A program made the position numbers and the translations under genes. Below, in pieces: positions 38,063-45,315 of a DNA stretch of 51,596 nucleotides. Positions within the stretch are counted from its first letter, which is position 1, and the number at the start of each line of letters is the position of its first letter. Below the pieces are notes generated by a model. That model was not told where the DNA came from, ran no database searches, and worked only from the letters and a program-made list of their open reading frames with translations. This stretch comes from Bacteroidales bacterium. Its GTDB lineage: Bacteria > Bacteroidota > Bacteroidia > Bacteroidales > UBA932. The DNA is taken from assembly GCA_012728975.1 (NCBI GenBank), contig JAAYDZ010000012.1:1-51596 (forward strand). The letters run 5' to 3'.

Positions 38063-38704
38063 ATGATGTTAGAGAACTTTATCAAAGCAATCATAGTGGG
38101 ACTCGGAGCTTCAATTCCTCTGGGTCCTCTAGGTATTATGTGCATCCAGAAAACCATCAGTAAGGGACGCAACTCCGGCTTCTCTATCGGGCTAGGCTCT
38201 TCGCTGGCTGATGTGTTCTATGCTACCATTGCTCTCTTCTCACTCTCTTTCATCAATAATTTTATTGACCAAAACCGCCAATGGGTGATGCTCATAGGTG
38301 GAGTGGTTATTTTTTTCATAGGTCTGAACATTGCTGTGAGCAACCCTGTCAGACAACTAAGACAGCCCAAGAAGAGCAATGGTTCCAAGCATGCTCAGGA
38401 GGTTCTTCAGGGATTTGTGGTGACTATCTCAAATCCTGGGGCACTTGTGCTGCTGCTTGGTTTTTTTGCCTTGGTGGGGATCGACATCGGTGGACATTAT
38501 ACCAGGTACAGTGTGGTTGTGATACTTGCAGGTGTTTTTCTGGGAACAGCCTTATGGTGGTTTACTCTAAGTACCAGCATCAATATTTTTCGACGAAGAT
38601 TCCGACTCCGGCAATTATTGTGGATTAACCGCATTTCAGGTACATTAATCGCTCTACTTGGACTGATTTCAGCGGCTGAAGGACTTTTCCGGCTTGTAGG
38701 CTAA
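38063..38704 (+). CDS. LysE/RhtB-family amino-acid exporter
   Basis: A 213-residue inner-membrane protein with six hydrophobic segments. The N-terminal GASIPLGPLGIMCIQKTISKG is the LysE family signature, with glycines and prolines in the first loop. ADVFYATIALFSL and TISNPGALVLLLGFFA match the family's later blocks. Members export amino acids or related solutes, but the substrate is not predictable here. Two ATGs are adjacent (38063, 38066); either may be used. The gene is divergent from lnt with overlapping promoters. No LysR-type regulator is nearby. Confidence 0.88.
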   Translation: MMLENFIKAIIVGLGASIPLGPLGIMCIQKTISKGRNSGFSIGLGSSLADVFYATIALFSLSFINNFIDQNRQWVMLIGGVVIFFIGLNIAVSNPVRQLRQPKKSNGSKHAQEVLQGFVVTISNPGALVLLLGFFALVGIDIGGHYTRYSVVVILAGVFLGTALWWFTLSTSINIFRRRFRLRQLLWINRISGTLIALLGLISAAEGLFRLVG

Positions 38705-38808
38705 AGTAGGCAACTATTACTCTATTATTACCTTGCAGAAGAGATAAGCTGTTGGAAAAATGAGGATTTATTAGTACTTTGTCATGTCACTAAATAACAT
38801 ATAACATT
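38705..38808. other. Intergenic spacer before the nitroreductase gene
   Basis: 104 bases without a gene. A near-match to the -7 element (TACTTTG, one base short) lies around 38776-38783. I see no terminator hairpin. Confidence 0.35.
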
Positions 38809-39435
38809 ATGAAAAAAATATCGATCCTCGCCATTATTCTGGTTCTTGCAGCTTCAGTTTCATGCATTCAAAATGTTACTCAACTAACTGAAGGTGAAGT
38901 TTTAGAGCAAATTCTTATGAAAAGATGCTCAATCAGAGAATTCTCGTCAGAACAACCTTCGCAAGAGGTCCTTCTTGAGCTTTTGTGGGCAGCCAATGGT
39001 GTAAACCGCGAAAATGGCAAACGCACAGCACCATCTGCCATCAACGCACAGGATATCAACCTCTATCTGTGTCTTGAGGATGGAGTCAGCTTTTATAACC
39101 CTCAGGAGAAATCACTTGTCAAAGTATCCGATGTGGATCTCAGGCCCCTGATCTCTCCGGACAGAAACAACTTCATGCTGGATGTACCAGTAGTTCTGCT
39201 TATCAGCGATATGACCTCATTTGCACGACTTCCTCTTGAAAGAGGAATACTTTTCGGTGCCATGGACGCAGGATATGTATCTCAGAACATCTATCTCTAT
39301 TGTGCGGCCAACACCCTTGCTACCGTAGCTTGCGCACCTCGAATGGACGACGCAAAAATCAGAGAGATACTCTCGCTTCCCGAGACTATGATCCCAATGA
39401 TATATCATCCGGTAGGATTTCCTGTAGTTGAATGA
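38809..39435 (+). CDS. Nitroreductase-family putative lipoprotein
   Basis: A 208-residue protein with an FMN-binding nitroreductase fold: MKRCSIREFSSEQPS (about 38-52, containing the RRSxRxF-type phosphate-binding arginines), LLELLWAANGVN, TAPSAINAQDINLYL and a C-terminal GFP. It is preceded by a signal peptide with a lipobox-like end (ASVSC, Cys20), so the enzyme would sit in the periplasm or on the outer membrane, unusual for this mostly cytosolic family. It resembles the SagB-like subgroup in which a 'PSAIN' block follows the FMN arginines. The substrate is unknown. It is followed by a tRNA promoter. Confidence 0.85.
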   Translation: MKKISILAIILVLAASVSCIQNVTQLTEGEVLEQILMKRCSIREFSSEQPSQEVLLELLWAANGVNRENGKRTAPSAINAQDINLYLCLEDGVSFYNPQEKSLVKVSDVDLRPLISPDRNNFMLDVPVVLLISDMTSFARLPLERGILFGAMDAGYVSQNIYLYCAANTLATVACAPRMDDAKIREILSLPETMIPMIYHPVGFPVVE

Positions 39436-39443
39436 CGAGATAT

Positions 39444-39474
39444 TTTGCTTCTCCAAAAAAAAAGAATACATTTG
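39444..39474 (+). promoter_or_regulatory. Promoter of tRNA-Arg
   Basis: TTTG (39444-39447), a 19-base spacer and TACATTTG (39467-39474), both boxes exact. The tRNA begins 23 bases downstream. Confidence 0.8.
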
Positions 39475-39497
39475 CACCCTCCAATGAGAAAAGGATC

Positions 39498-39571
39498 GGT
39501 CCGGTAGCTCAGCTGGATAGAGCAACAGCCTTCTAAGCTGTGGGTCGTGGGTTCGAATCCCGCCCGGATCA
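39498..39571 (+). tRNA. tRNA-Arg (anticodon TCT)
   Basis: A complete 74-base cloverleaf. The acceptor GGTCCGG pairs with CCGGATC (39564-39570, one G-U pair), with discriminator A at 39571. The D stem is GCTC/GAGC. The anticodon arm ACAGC-CTTCTAA-GCTGT places TCT at 39532-39534, and the T arm is GTGGG-TTCGAAT-CCCGC. CCA is not encoded. The last five bases also form the outer edge of a long inverted repeat with the downstream sequence (39567-39616). Confidence 0.97.
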
Positions 39572-39616
39572 CATAAAGACTAGCGACCCTCGGGTCGCTT
39601 TTGTCTTTATGTGATC
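39567..39616. terminator. Long hairpin overlapping the 3' end of tRNA-Arg; terminator core
   Basis: The inner stem AGCGACCC (39582-39589) pairs with GGGTCGCT (39592-39599), then TTTT: a canonical terminator on the plus strand. An outer stem GATCACATAAAGAC (39567-39580) pairs perfectly with GTCTTTATGTGATC (39603-39616). The outer left arm includes the last five bases of the tRNA, so the full hairpin and the folded tRNA acceptor end are mutually exclusive. Confidence 0.8.
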
Positions 39617-39735
39617 AGTCGCTGCGCTCCTTTTATACCCCTCCTTTTAATGGTTCCCCCAGGGAACCAAAGCAGCGCAGAAGCACTGCCGTCAGCTTCG
39701 CTGAATTAATATGCTGACTTTCAGTTCGCTTCTCT
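39617..39735. other. Structured intergenic segment after tRNA-Arg
   Basis: No open frame. Several nested hairpins are visible: CTGCGCT (39622-39628) with AGCGCAG (39674-39680), enclosing GGTTCCC (39652-39658)/GGGAACC (39662-39668); then TCAGC-TTC-GCTGA (39692-39704) and GTCAGC (39691-39696)/GCTGAC (39713-39718), which compete. It may be part of a non-coding RNA or a processed tRNA trailer, but no known family is recognised. Confidence 0.4.
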
Positions 39736-39844
39736 AATTTTTAGTTCGGAGTCAAGAGTTATGAGTAAGTTTTATAGTAGATAGTTTCAAGTAAATTCAA
39801 CACTACACACTCACCCCGTACCGCGCAACCCGTAACTCACTCCG
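39736..39844. repeat. Intergenic heptad-repeat tract, copy 5 (tRNA-Arg/hydF)
   Basis: The left arm (about 39742-39770) has GAGT-type units, including GAGTTATGAGT identical to copy 4. The right arm (39801-39840) has C-rich units in which CG ends at 39818, 39825 and 39832, an exact 7-base period. The two arms are roughly complementary. The right arm abuts the hydF stop codon (39845). Confidence 0.7.
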
Positions 39845-41044
39845 CTAAATTAGCGGAGCAACAGCTCTGTCAAGTATCCCATTTAAATAGGCAATCGTCA
39901 TACCGTAGTTTGTCACCGGAATTCCATCTCGCATAACTCTGGCAAGACGACGGCGCAGTTGAGTTGTGGTGACCATACACCCTCCGCACTGAATCGCAAG
40001 ACGATATTTCCTCCCCTCTCCCGTTACTATCGGGTCCAATCCCGAAATGAAATCGAAATCAATCTTTTTCCCACTCACCTGTCGTATCAGAGCAGGAATC
40101 TTCACTCTTCCAATATCATCACAGGAAGCGTGGTGGGTACAGGACTCCAACATAAGTATCCTATCGCCATCCTTAAGATCTCCAAGTACCTGAACACCAT
40201 CCAAAAGTGCTTGGAAAGGGCCTTTACTGCGGGAGAGCAACACACTGAATGAGGTTAGAGGTACCTCCTTCGGCACAATAGCCGCTACCTGAGCAAAATA
40301 CTGACTATCGGTAACTACCAAATCCGGCAACAATCCGGTAGCCAAATGATTTTCAAGAGCAGGTGGCTGAAGCACAGTTGCTACAGCACCGGCATTGAGC
40401 ACCTCCCTTATGGCTGTTACCTGAGGAAGAATCAGCCGTCCATGAGGCGCTCCCTCATCTATGGGACAGACTAGCAGTATATTGTCCGACTCTGCTATCA
40501 GGCCCTCAAACATAGGTCTCTCTACATCATCCAAAGTTGCAAGTACCTGTTCTATCTCCGCAACAAGTTCAGAACGGTATTCCTCTGCAACTTCCGGATC
40601 ACTCTGCACACAGGAGTACTCCACCACATAACCGTACTCAGCCGATAGGTCTACCAAAAGTTCGGGATCCAGCGATGATACATCGCTTTTATTGTGCACA
40701 AGAATAAAGGGTATTTCTAACTCCTTCAGAGTTTCTACCAACTCACGCTCCAGGGAGGTAAAGAAGTTGTTTGTGAAAAGGATTAACGCTAAATCAGCCA
40801 TATCCATTGCTTCAAGGCTCTTTGCCACTCGCCTCTCTCCAAGGGCACCTATGTCGTCAAGACCAGCCGTGTCAATAATACTGGAAATACCAATGCCGGG
40901 GAGTTCCACCCTTTTGCGTACCGGATCGGTGGTTGTGCCGGGAATATCGGAAACAATGGCGGTTTGCTGACCTGTAAGGGAGTTTATAAGCGAGCTTTTG
41001 CCCGTATTCCTCCTGCCGAAGATGACTATGGTACGAATGCTCAT
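39845..41044 (-). CDS. hydF: [FeFe] hydrogenase H-cluster maturation GTPase HydF
   Basis: HydF is the scaffold on which the di-iron subcluster of [FeFe] hydrogenase is assembled before transfer to HydA. The 399-residue product has an N-terminal GTPase domain with GRRNTGKSS (10-18), DIPGTTTDP, DTAGLDD and VHNKSDV. A dimerisation domain follows, then a C-terminal cluster domain with CTHHASCDD (from about 304) and CGGC (about 352-355), which hold the Fe-S ligands. The family identity is secure. HydE lies 3.2 kb away on the other strand; HydG and the hydrogenase are not in the window. Confidence 0.96.
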   Translation of the reverse strand: MSIRTIVIFGRRNTGKSSLINSLTGQQTAIVSDIPGTTTDPVRKRVELPGIGISSIIDTAGLDDIGALGERRVAKSLEAMDMADLALILFTNNFFTSLERELVETLKELEIPFILVHNKSDVSSLDPELLVDLSAEYGYVVEYSCVQSDPEVAEEYRSELVAEIEQVLATLDDVERPMFEGLIAESDNILLVCPIDEGAPHGRLILPQVTAIREVLNAGAVATVLQPPALENHLATGLLPDLVVTDSQYFAQVAAIVPKEVPLTSFSVLLSRSKGPFQALLDGVQVLGDLKDGDRILMLESCTHHASCDDIGRVKIPALIRQVSGKKIDFDFISGLDPIVTGEGRKYRLAIQCGGCMVTTTQLRRRLARVMRDGIPVTNYGMTIAYLNGILDRAVAPLI

Positions 41045-41068
41045 TTGTTCTATTTTTTGTTTCGATTA

Positions 41069-41097
41069 CAAATTTAATAATAAAATGAGTATTTTTG
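41069..41097. promoter_or_regulatory. Divergent -7 elements between hydF and the antiporter gene
   Basis: TAAATTTG on the minus strand (41076-41069, toward hydF) and TATTTTTG on the plus strand (41090-41097, toward the antiporter) match TAnnTTTG. The -33 boxes are weak. Confidence 0.4.
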
Positions 41098-41124
41098 CGA
41101 ACTCAATAGCCAAACGCAACTATT

Positions 41125-42597
41125 ATGGTATTTACCTCGGAAAATATTCTCCTCATCGGATCCATCATTCTGTTTGTAAGCATTTTTATCAGCAGTCGTG
41201 TCAGTGCTAGGATAGGAATTCCAATGCTGTTACTTTTTCTTATTTTGGGAATGGTTTTCGGCAGTGACGGTGTAGGCATACATTTCTCCAATGTCAAAAA
41301 TGCTCAGTTCATAGGAATGTTTGCGTTGAGCGTTATTCTCTTTTCCGGAGGTCTAGATACGCGGTTTACAGAGATAAGGCCTGTTATGTGGCAAGGTATT
41401 ACGCTTTCTACAATTGGCGTGATGTTAATGGCATTGATTACAGGGGTATTCATTTGGCTGCTTACACGCAATGGAGCATTCTCCTTCACCGGATCGTTAG
41501 CACTCTGTCTATTGCTTGCCTCTACCATGTCTTCCACTGACTCTGCCTCTGTGTTCAATCTCCTGAGAACCCAGAAAGTAGGGCTCAAACACAATTTAAA
41601 GCCTTTACTAGAGTTTGAAAGCGGAAGCAATGACCCTATGGCTTATATGCTTACTGTCGCGCTTATACAGTACTGCAAATTTGGCGAGATCAGCACATGG
41701 ACTATAGTGCTTAACTTTATCCTCCAGTTCGTTTTAGGTCTGCTACTGGGTGTACTGATAGGTAAGGGCGCAATTTGGGTTATAAACAGGATTAGGCTCA
41801 ACAACGTCGCCCTCTATCCTGTCATAATGCTCAGCATAGTTTTCTTTACCTTTTCTATCACAGAGTTGGTCAAAGGCAACGGCTATCTTGCTGTATATGT
41901 TGCCGGTATTATAATGGGTAACGCGCCGTTTGTTAGAAAAAGAGAGTGTATGAAATTCATGGACGGTATTACCTGGCTCTGTCAGGCTGTGGTATTTCTC
42001 ACCCTAGGACTGCTGGTAGAACCTCACCAATTGCTTAAAGTGGCTCTTCCTGCTACTTTGATAGCCCTATTTATGATATTCTTTGCTCGTCCATTAATGA
42101 TTATAATAACACTTCTACCTTTCAAAAAACCCACTTTAAAACCCAAGATTTTTGCATCCTGGGTAGGTCTTAGAGGCGCTGTCCCCATCATCTTCGCAAC
42201 CTATCCTGTGGTAGCCGGAGTAGAAGGATCAGATGTTATATTCAATATAGCCTTTTTCATCACCATTCTCTCATTGTTGATTCAAGGCACTACCATTACA
42301 TGGATGGCAAAAAAGCTCGGTGTAGCAACTGACCTACCAAAGGAGGGTAATATTTTCGGAGTCGAACTTCCGGAAGAAATTGACTCCAAATTATGGGATA
42401 TAAAAGTATCGGAGGAGCACCTTGCAGGTGGCAACCAACTCAAGGATATGAACATTCCACAGGGAGTGCTGGTCATAATGATCAAGCGTGATGAGGAATA
42501 TCTGGTACCAAACGGCACTCTGGAAATCCTCCCCGGTGACCATCTACTGCTTATATCTCAGAGCGATGCTGTACAGGAGCACGCCCTACAACCTTAA
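41125..42597 (+). CDS. Potassium/proton antiporter, CPA1 NhaP2 (CvrA)-like
   Basis: A 490-residue inner-membrane antiporter. About 12 hydrophobic segments span residues 5-395, with family motifs ILFSGGLDTRF (about 71-81), STMSSTDSASVFNLL (about 132-146), LEFESGSNDPMAYML with the ion-binding ND pair (about 165-179), and WVGLRGAVPIIFA (about 349-361). A cytosolic TrkA-C-like domain (about 415-490) follows, with ILPGDHLLLIS. This domain set is typical of K+/H+ antiporters used in pH and osmotic control. It is divergent from hydF. Confidence 0.92.
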   Translation: MVFTSENILLIGSIILFVSIFISSRVSARIGIPMLLLFLILGMVFGSDGVGIHFSNVKNAQFIGMFALSVILFSGGLDTRFTEIRPVMWQGITLSTIGVMLMALITGVFIWLLTRNGAFSFTGSLALCLLLASTMSSTDSASVFNLLRTQKVGLKHNLKPLLEFESGSNDPMAYMLTVALIQYCKFGEISTWTIVLNFILQFVLGLLLGVLIGKGAIWVINRIRLNNVALYPVIMLSIVFFTFSITELVKGNGYLAVYVAGIIMGNAPFVRKRECMKFMDGITWLCQAVVFLTLGLLVEPHQLLKVALPATLIALFMIFFARPLMIIITLLPFKKPTLKPKIFASWVGLRGAVPIIFATYPVVAGVEGSDVIFNIAFFITILSLLIQGTTITWMAKKLGVATDLPKEGNIFGVELPEEIDSKLWDIKVSEEHLAGGNQLKDMNIPQGVLVIMIKRDEEYLVPNGTLEILPGDHLLLISQSDAVQEHALQP

Positions 42598-42635
42598 CGC
42601 AAATTGTTATTGAAAACCAATGACCTATTAATACT

Positions 42636-43427
42636 ATGAAAAAATTATCAATTTTATTTATTGCTGCTATCTCTATTATGGCAGCATCCTGCGGATCAAC
42701 CGACAAAACTGAAGTAATAACGGTCAACAATGCTGCAGAACTCATAAAAGCTCTTGGCAACGACCGTACTATCATCCTTAACAATACGGAAGGGATTTAC
42801 TGGTTGACGGAAGCCATTGACAATGCACTTGAAACAACCTCATTGCTTGATGGATGGAACCAAATGGAAGGAAAGAGTGATATTATGGCAAATAGAGCAT
42901 ATGACGGCAGCGAACTCTGTTTGTTCAACATCAAAAATCTCACAATCAGGGGAGTTGATGATGGGGAGTACACAAAGATATATGTTTCGCCTCGCTATGC
43001 AGATGTTTTCACTTTCGAGGGCTGCACCGATATCACACTTGAGAATCTTCAGCTTGGGCACTACCCTGAAGAGGGGTCATGTACCGGTGCCGTACTTGGT
43101 TTCAGCAATTGTGACCGCATCAACATCAATAATTGCGACCTTTTCGGATGTGGCATAACCGGTATCGAAGCTGTGGTGTCCCAAAATTTCAAGGTAACCA
43201 ATTCAACTATCCGTGACTGTTCTTATTGTAACGTTTGGATCACTGAGTGCCAAAACTTCCGTTTCTACAACTGCGATATTATATCAGAAAACTATATTAT
43301 CTGCTACGACAGTAAAGATATTTCATTTGAAAAATGCAAAGTTCCTGCCACATTTGATGAGAGTATCTCCTTTATAGATTGCGATTTTTTTGAGTGGCCG
43401 GGATTCATCTATCCAGACGGTGAATAA
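42636..43427 (+). CDS. Right-handed beta-helix lipoprotein, paralogue A
   Basis: A 263-residue putative lipoprotein. The signal ends in the lipobox MAASC (Cys20). The mature part starts with ALGNDRTIILNN, then has repeated coils of about 22 residues typical of a parallel beta-helix: IKNLTIRGV, CTDITLENLQLGHYPEEG, CDRININNCDLFGCGITGI, FKVTNSTIRDCSYCNVWI, FRFYNCDIISEN and KDISFEKC. Cysteines recur at equivalent coil positions and would stack. No polysaccharide-lyase catalytic residues are recognisable. It has a tandem paralogue 35 bases downstream. The fold is usual for carbohydrate-binding or surface proteins, but the function is unknown. Confidence 0.8.
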   Translation: MKKLSILFIAAISIMAASCGSTDKTEVITVNNAAELIKALGNDRTIILNNTEGIYWLTEAIDNALETTSLLDGWNQMEGKSDIMANRAYDGSELCLFNIKNLTIRGVDDGEYTKIYVSPRYADVFTFEGCTDITLENLQLGHYPEEGSCTGAVLGFSNCDRININNCDLFGCGITGIEAVVSQNFKVTNSTIRDCSYCNVWITECQNFRFYNCDIISENYIICYDSKDISFEKCKVPATFDESISFIDCDFFEWPGFIYPDGE

Positions 43428-43462
43428 ATCCTAATGATTAGTCGTAACGAAAAATAGTTACT

Positions 43463-44275
43463 ATGAAAAAAATATCACTGTTATTTATTGTAGCCATATC
43501 GATTATAGCGACATCCTGCAAGTCAGGTAGTGACACTGACATTAAAATAATCACGGTCAACAATGCCGAAGAATTAATTCAAGCTCTCGGCAATGACCGC
43601 ACAATCATTCTCAACAACAATGAAGGCATTTATTTTCTAACAGAAGCCATTAAAGCCTTGGTTGAAGCAGGTTTTCTTATTCATAGCTCGGATGCACCTG
43701 AAGTGGAAAGTGCCATTAGGGCGTTTGGTACACCAGGAAGTTGCGAACTTGATATTTTCAATATTGAAAACCTGACAATTATAGGAGCTGATGAAAACAA
43801 TTACACAAAAATATATGCTTCACCAAGCTATGTGGATGTTCTCGCTTTCACAAGCTGTACAGGCATAACCCTCGAGAATCTAGAATTGGGACACTACCCT
43901 GAAAAGGGGGAGTGCGATGGTGCCGTACTTGGATTATATGATTGTGACAGAATAATTATCAATAATTGCGAACTTTTTGGCTGCGGCATCACAGGCATCC
44001 AAGCAGTTGGGTCAAAAAATGCCAAAGTAAACTACTCAACTATCCGTGACTGTACATTTAGTAACATATCTCTCTACGATTGCGAAAACTTCCATTTCTA
44101 TAAATGCAAGTTAATATCTGAAAACGATTTTATATGCTATGATAGCAAGAATATCTCATTTGAGCAATGTGTTGTTCCTGACATAGTTTCCGGAGATATG
44201 TCGTTTATAGAGTGTGAATATTTTTATTGGCTGGAAGACGAAGGTTGTGGAGATGATGACTTAGAGAAAGATTAA
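43463..44275 (+). CDS. Right-handed beta-helix lipoprotein, paralogue B
   Basis: A 270-residue paralogue of the preceding gene, with lipobox ATSC (Cys19). Shared blocks in the same order are ALGNDRTIILNNNEGIY, NIENLTIIGADENNYTKIYA, LENLELGHYPEKGECDGAVLG, FGCGITGI and CYDSKNISFE. It differs mainly in the segment near 65-95 and in an acidic, Cys-containing tail (EDEGCGDDDLEKD). It arose by tandem duplication and has diverged. The stop codon is only 8 bases before hydE, so the two beta-helix genes and hydE may form one transcript. Confidence 0.8.
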   Translation: MKKISLLFIVAISIIATSCKSGSDTDIKIITVNNAEELIQALGNDRTIILNNNEGIYFLTEAIKALVEAGFLIHSSDAPEVESAIRAFGTPGSCELDIFNIENLTIIGADENNYTKIYASPSYVDVLAFTSCTGITLENLELGHYPEKGECDGAVLGLYDCDRIIINNCELFGCGITGIQAVGSKNAKVNYSTIRDCTFSNISLYDCENFHFYKCKLISENDFICYDSKNISFEQCVVPDIVSGDMSFIECEYFYWLEDEGCGDDDLEKD

Positions 44276-44283
44276 TCTAAATA

Positions 44284-45315
44284 ATGTTAAGCCGTAAGGA
44301 AATAACAGAACTACTCCTCAGCAAGGAGCCCGAGATTATCAGCAACCTACACAACAAAGCGGCCGATCTCAAATTAAAGGCTATAGGCCCCAAAGTCCAC
44401 CTTAGAGGCCTTATTGAAATATCCAATATATGCCATAAAAACTGCCTCTATTGTGGCATCCGCAAAGGCAACACCTTCTGCGAAAGATATACCCTTACTG
44501 ATGAAGAAATCATGACCTGTGCCAAACATGCGTATGCGGCCGAGTTTGGATCAATCGTAATCCAGGGTGGCGAGCGCACGGGAAGACAATTCACCGAGAG
44601 AATCACATCCTTAGTTGAACGTATAAAATTCATTGGAAATGGTGCTCTCGGCATCACTCTCTCCCTTGGCGAACAGAGTGAGGAGGTATATAAGGAGTGG
44701 TTTGAGGCAGGCGCCCATAGATATCTGCTCCGAATAGAGACTTCGGATCCCGACCTCTTCCGTAAAATCCATCCGAATGATAGACACCATACCTACGATA
44801 GGCGCATCAAAGCCCTCATGGACCTCAAATCCATCGGCTATCAGGCCGGAAGCGGTGTAATGATAGGACTCCCCTGGCAAAATGCCGAACATCTGGCATC
44901 TGACCTGCTTTTTTTAAAGGAAATGGACTTCCCTATGATTGGAATGGGACCCTATGTGCCGCACGATGACACTCCACTTACTCAGATGGCTGTTATTGAT
45001 CCTATGGCATCATTCCCATCTATTGCTGATCGGCTAGAATTATCACTAAAGATGATATCTCTGCTCAGAATCCTGGTACCGGATATAAATATCGCCGCCT
45101 CAACCGCTCTGGAAGCTCTCCATCCGAAAGGACGCATAATGGCTATCCATGCAGGAGCAAATATCGTAATGCCCAACATCACACCTTCAGACTACCGCAA
45201 ATACTATAATCTCTACGACCGCAAGGCTATCCTACTGGAGGATTTGGACCTTGGGGACGCAGAGATCGGATTTGGTGAGTGGGGAGATTCCCTACGCTTC
45301 TTTAATAAAGTTTGA
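44284..45315 (+). CDS. hydE: [FeFe] hydrogenase H-cluster radical SAM maturase HydE
   Basis: HydE is a radical S-adenosylmethionine enzyme that processes the cysteine-iron intermediate in building the H-cluster. The 343-residue protein has the 4Fe-4S/SAM motif CHKNCLYC (Cys50, Cys54, Cys57). VIQGGERTG follows near 97, then [23 protein letters not shown] and [11 protein letters not shown], a HydE block. The family also includes PylB and other maturases; HydF nearby (39845-41044) favours HydE. The gene begins 8 bases after beta-helix paralogue B and overlaps the convergent clpB by 14 bases at its end. Confidence 0.93.
   Translation: MLSRKEITELLLSKEPEIISNLHNKAADLKLKAIGPKVHLRGLIEISNICHKNCLYCGIRKGNTFCERYTLTDEEIMTCAKHAYAAEFGSIVIQGGERTGRQFTERITSLVERIKFIGNGALGITLSLGEQSEEVYKEWFEAGAHRYLLRIETSDPDLFRKIHPNDRHHTYDRRIKALMDLKSIGYQAGSGVMIGLPWQNAEHLASDLLFLKEMDFPMIGMGPYVPHDDTPLTQMAVIDPMASFPSIADRLELSLKMISLLRILVPDINIAASTALEALHPKGRIMAIHAGANIVMPNITPSDYRKYYNLYDRKAILLEDLDLGDAEIGFGEWGDSLRFFNKV

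Noticed and set aside
39567-39616. Attachment site of an integrated element at tRNA-Arg
   Set aside because: The tRNA end is repeated in inverted, not direct, orientation, and no integrase or mobile genes follow.
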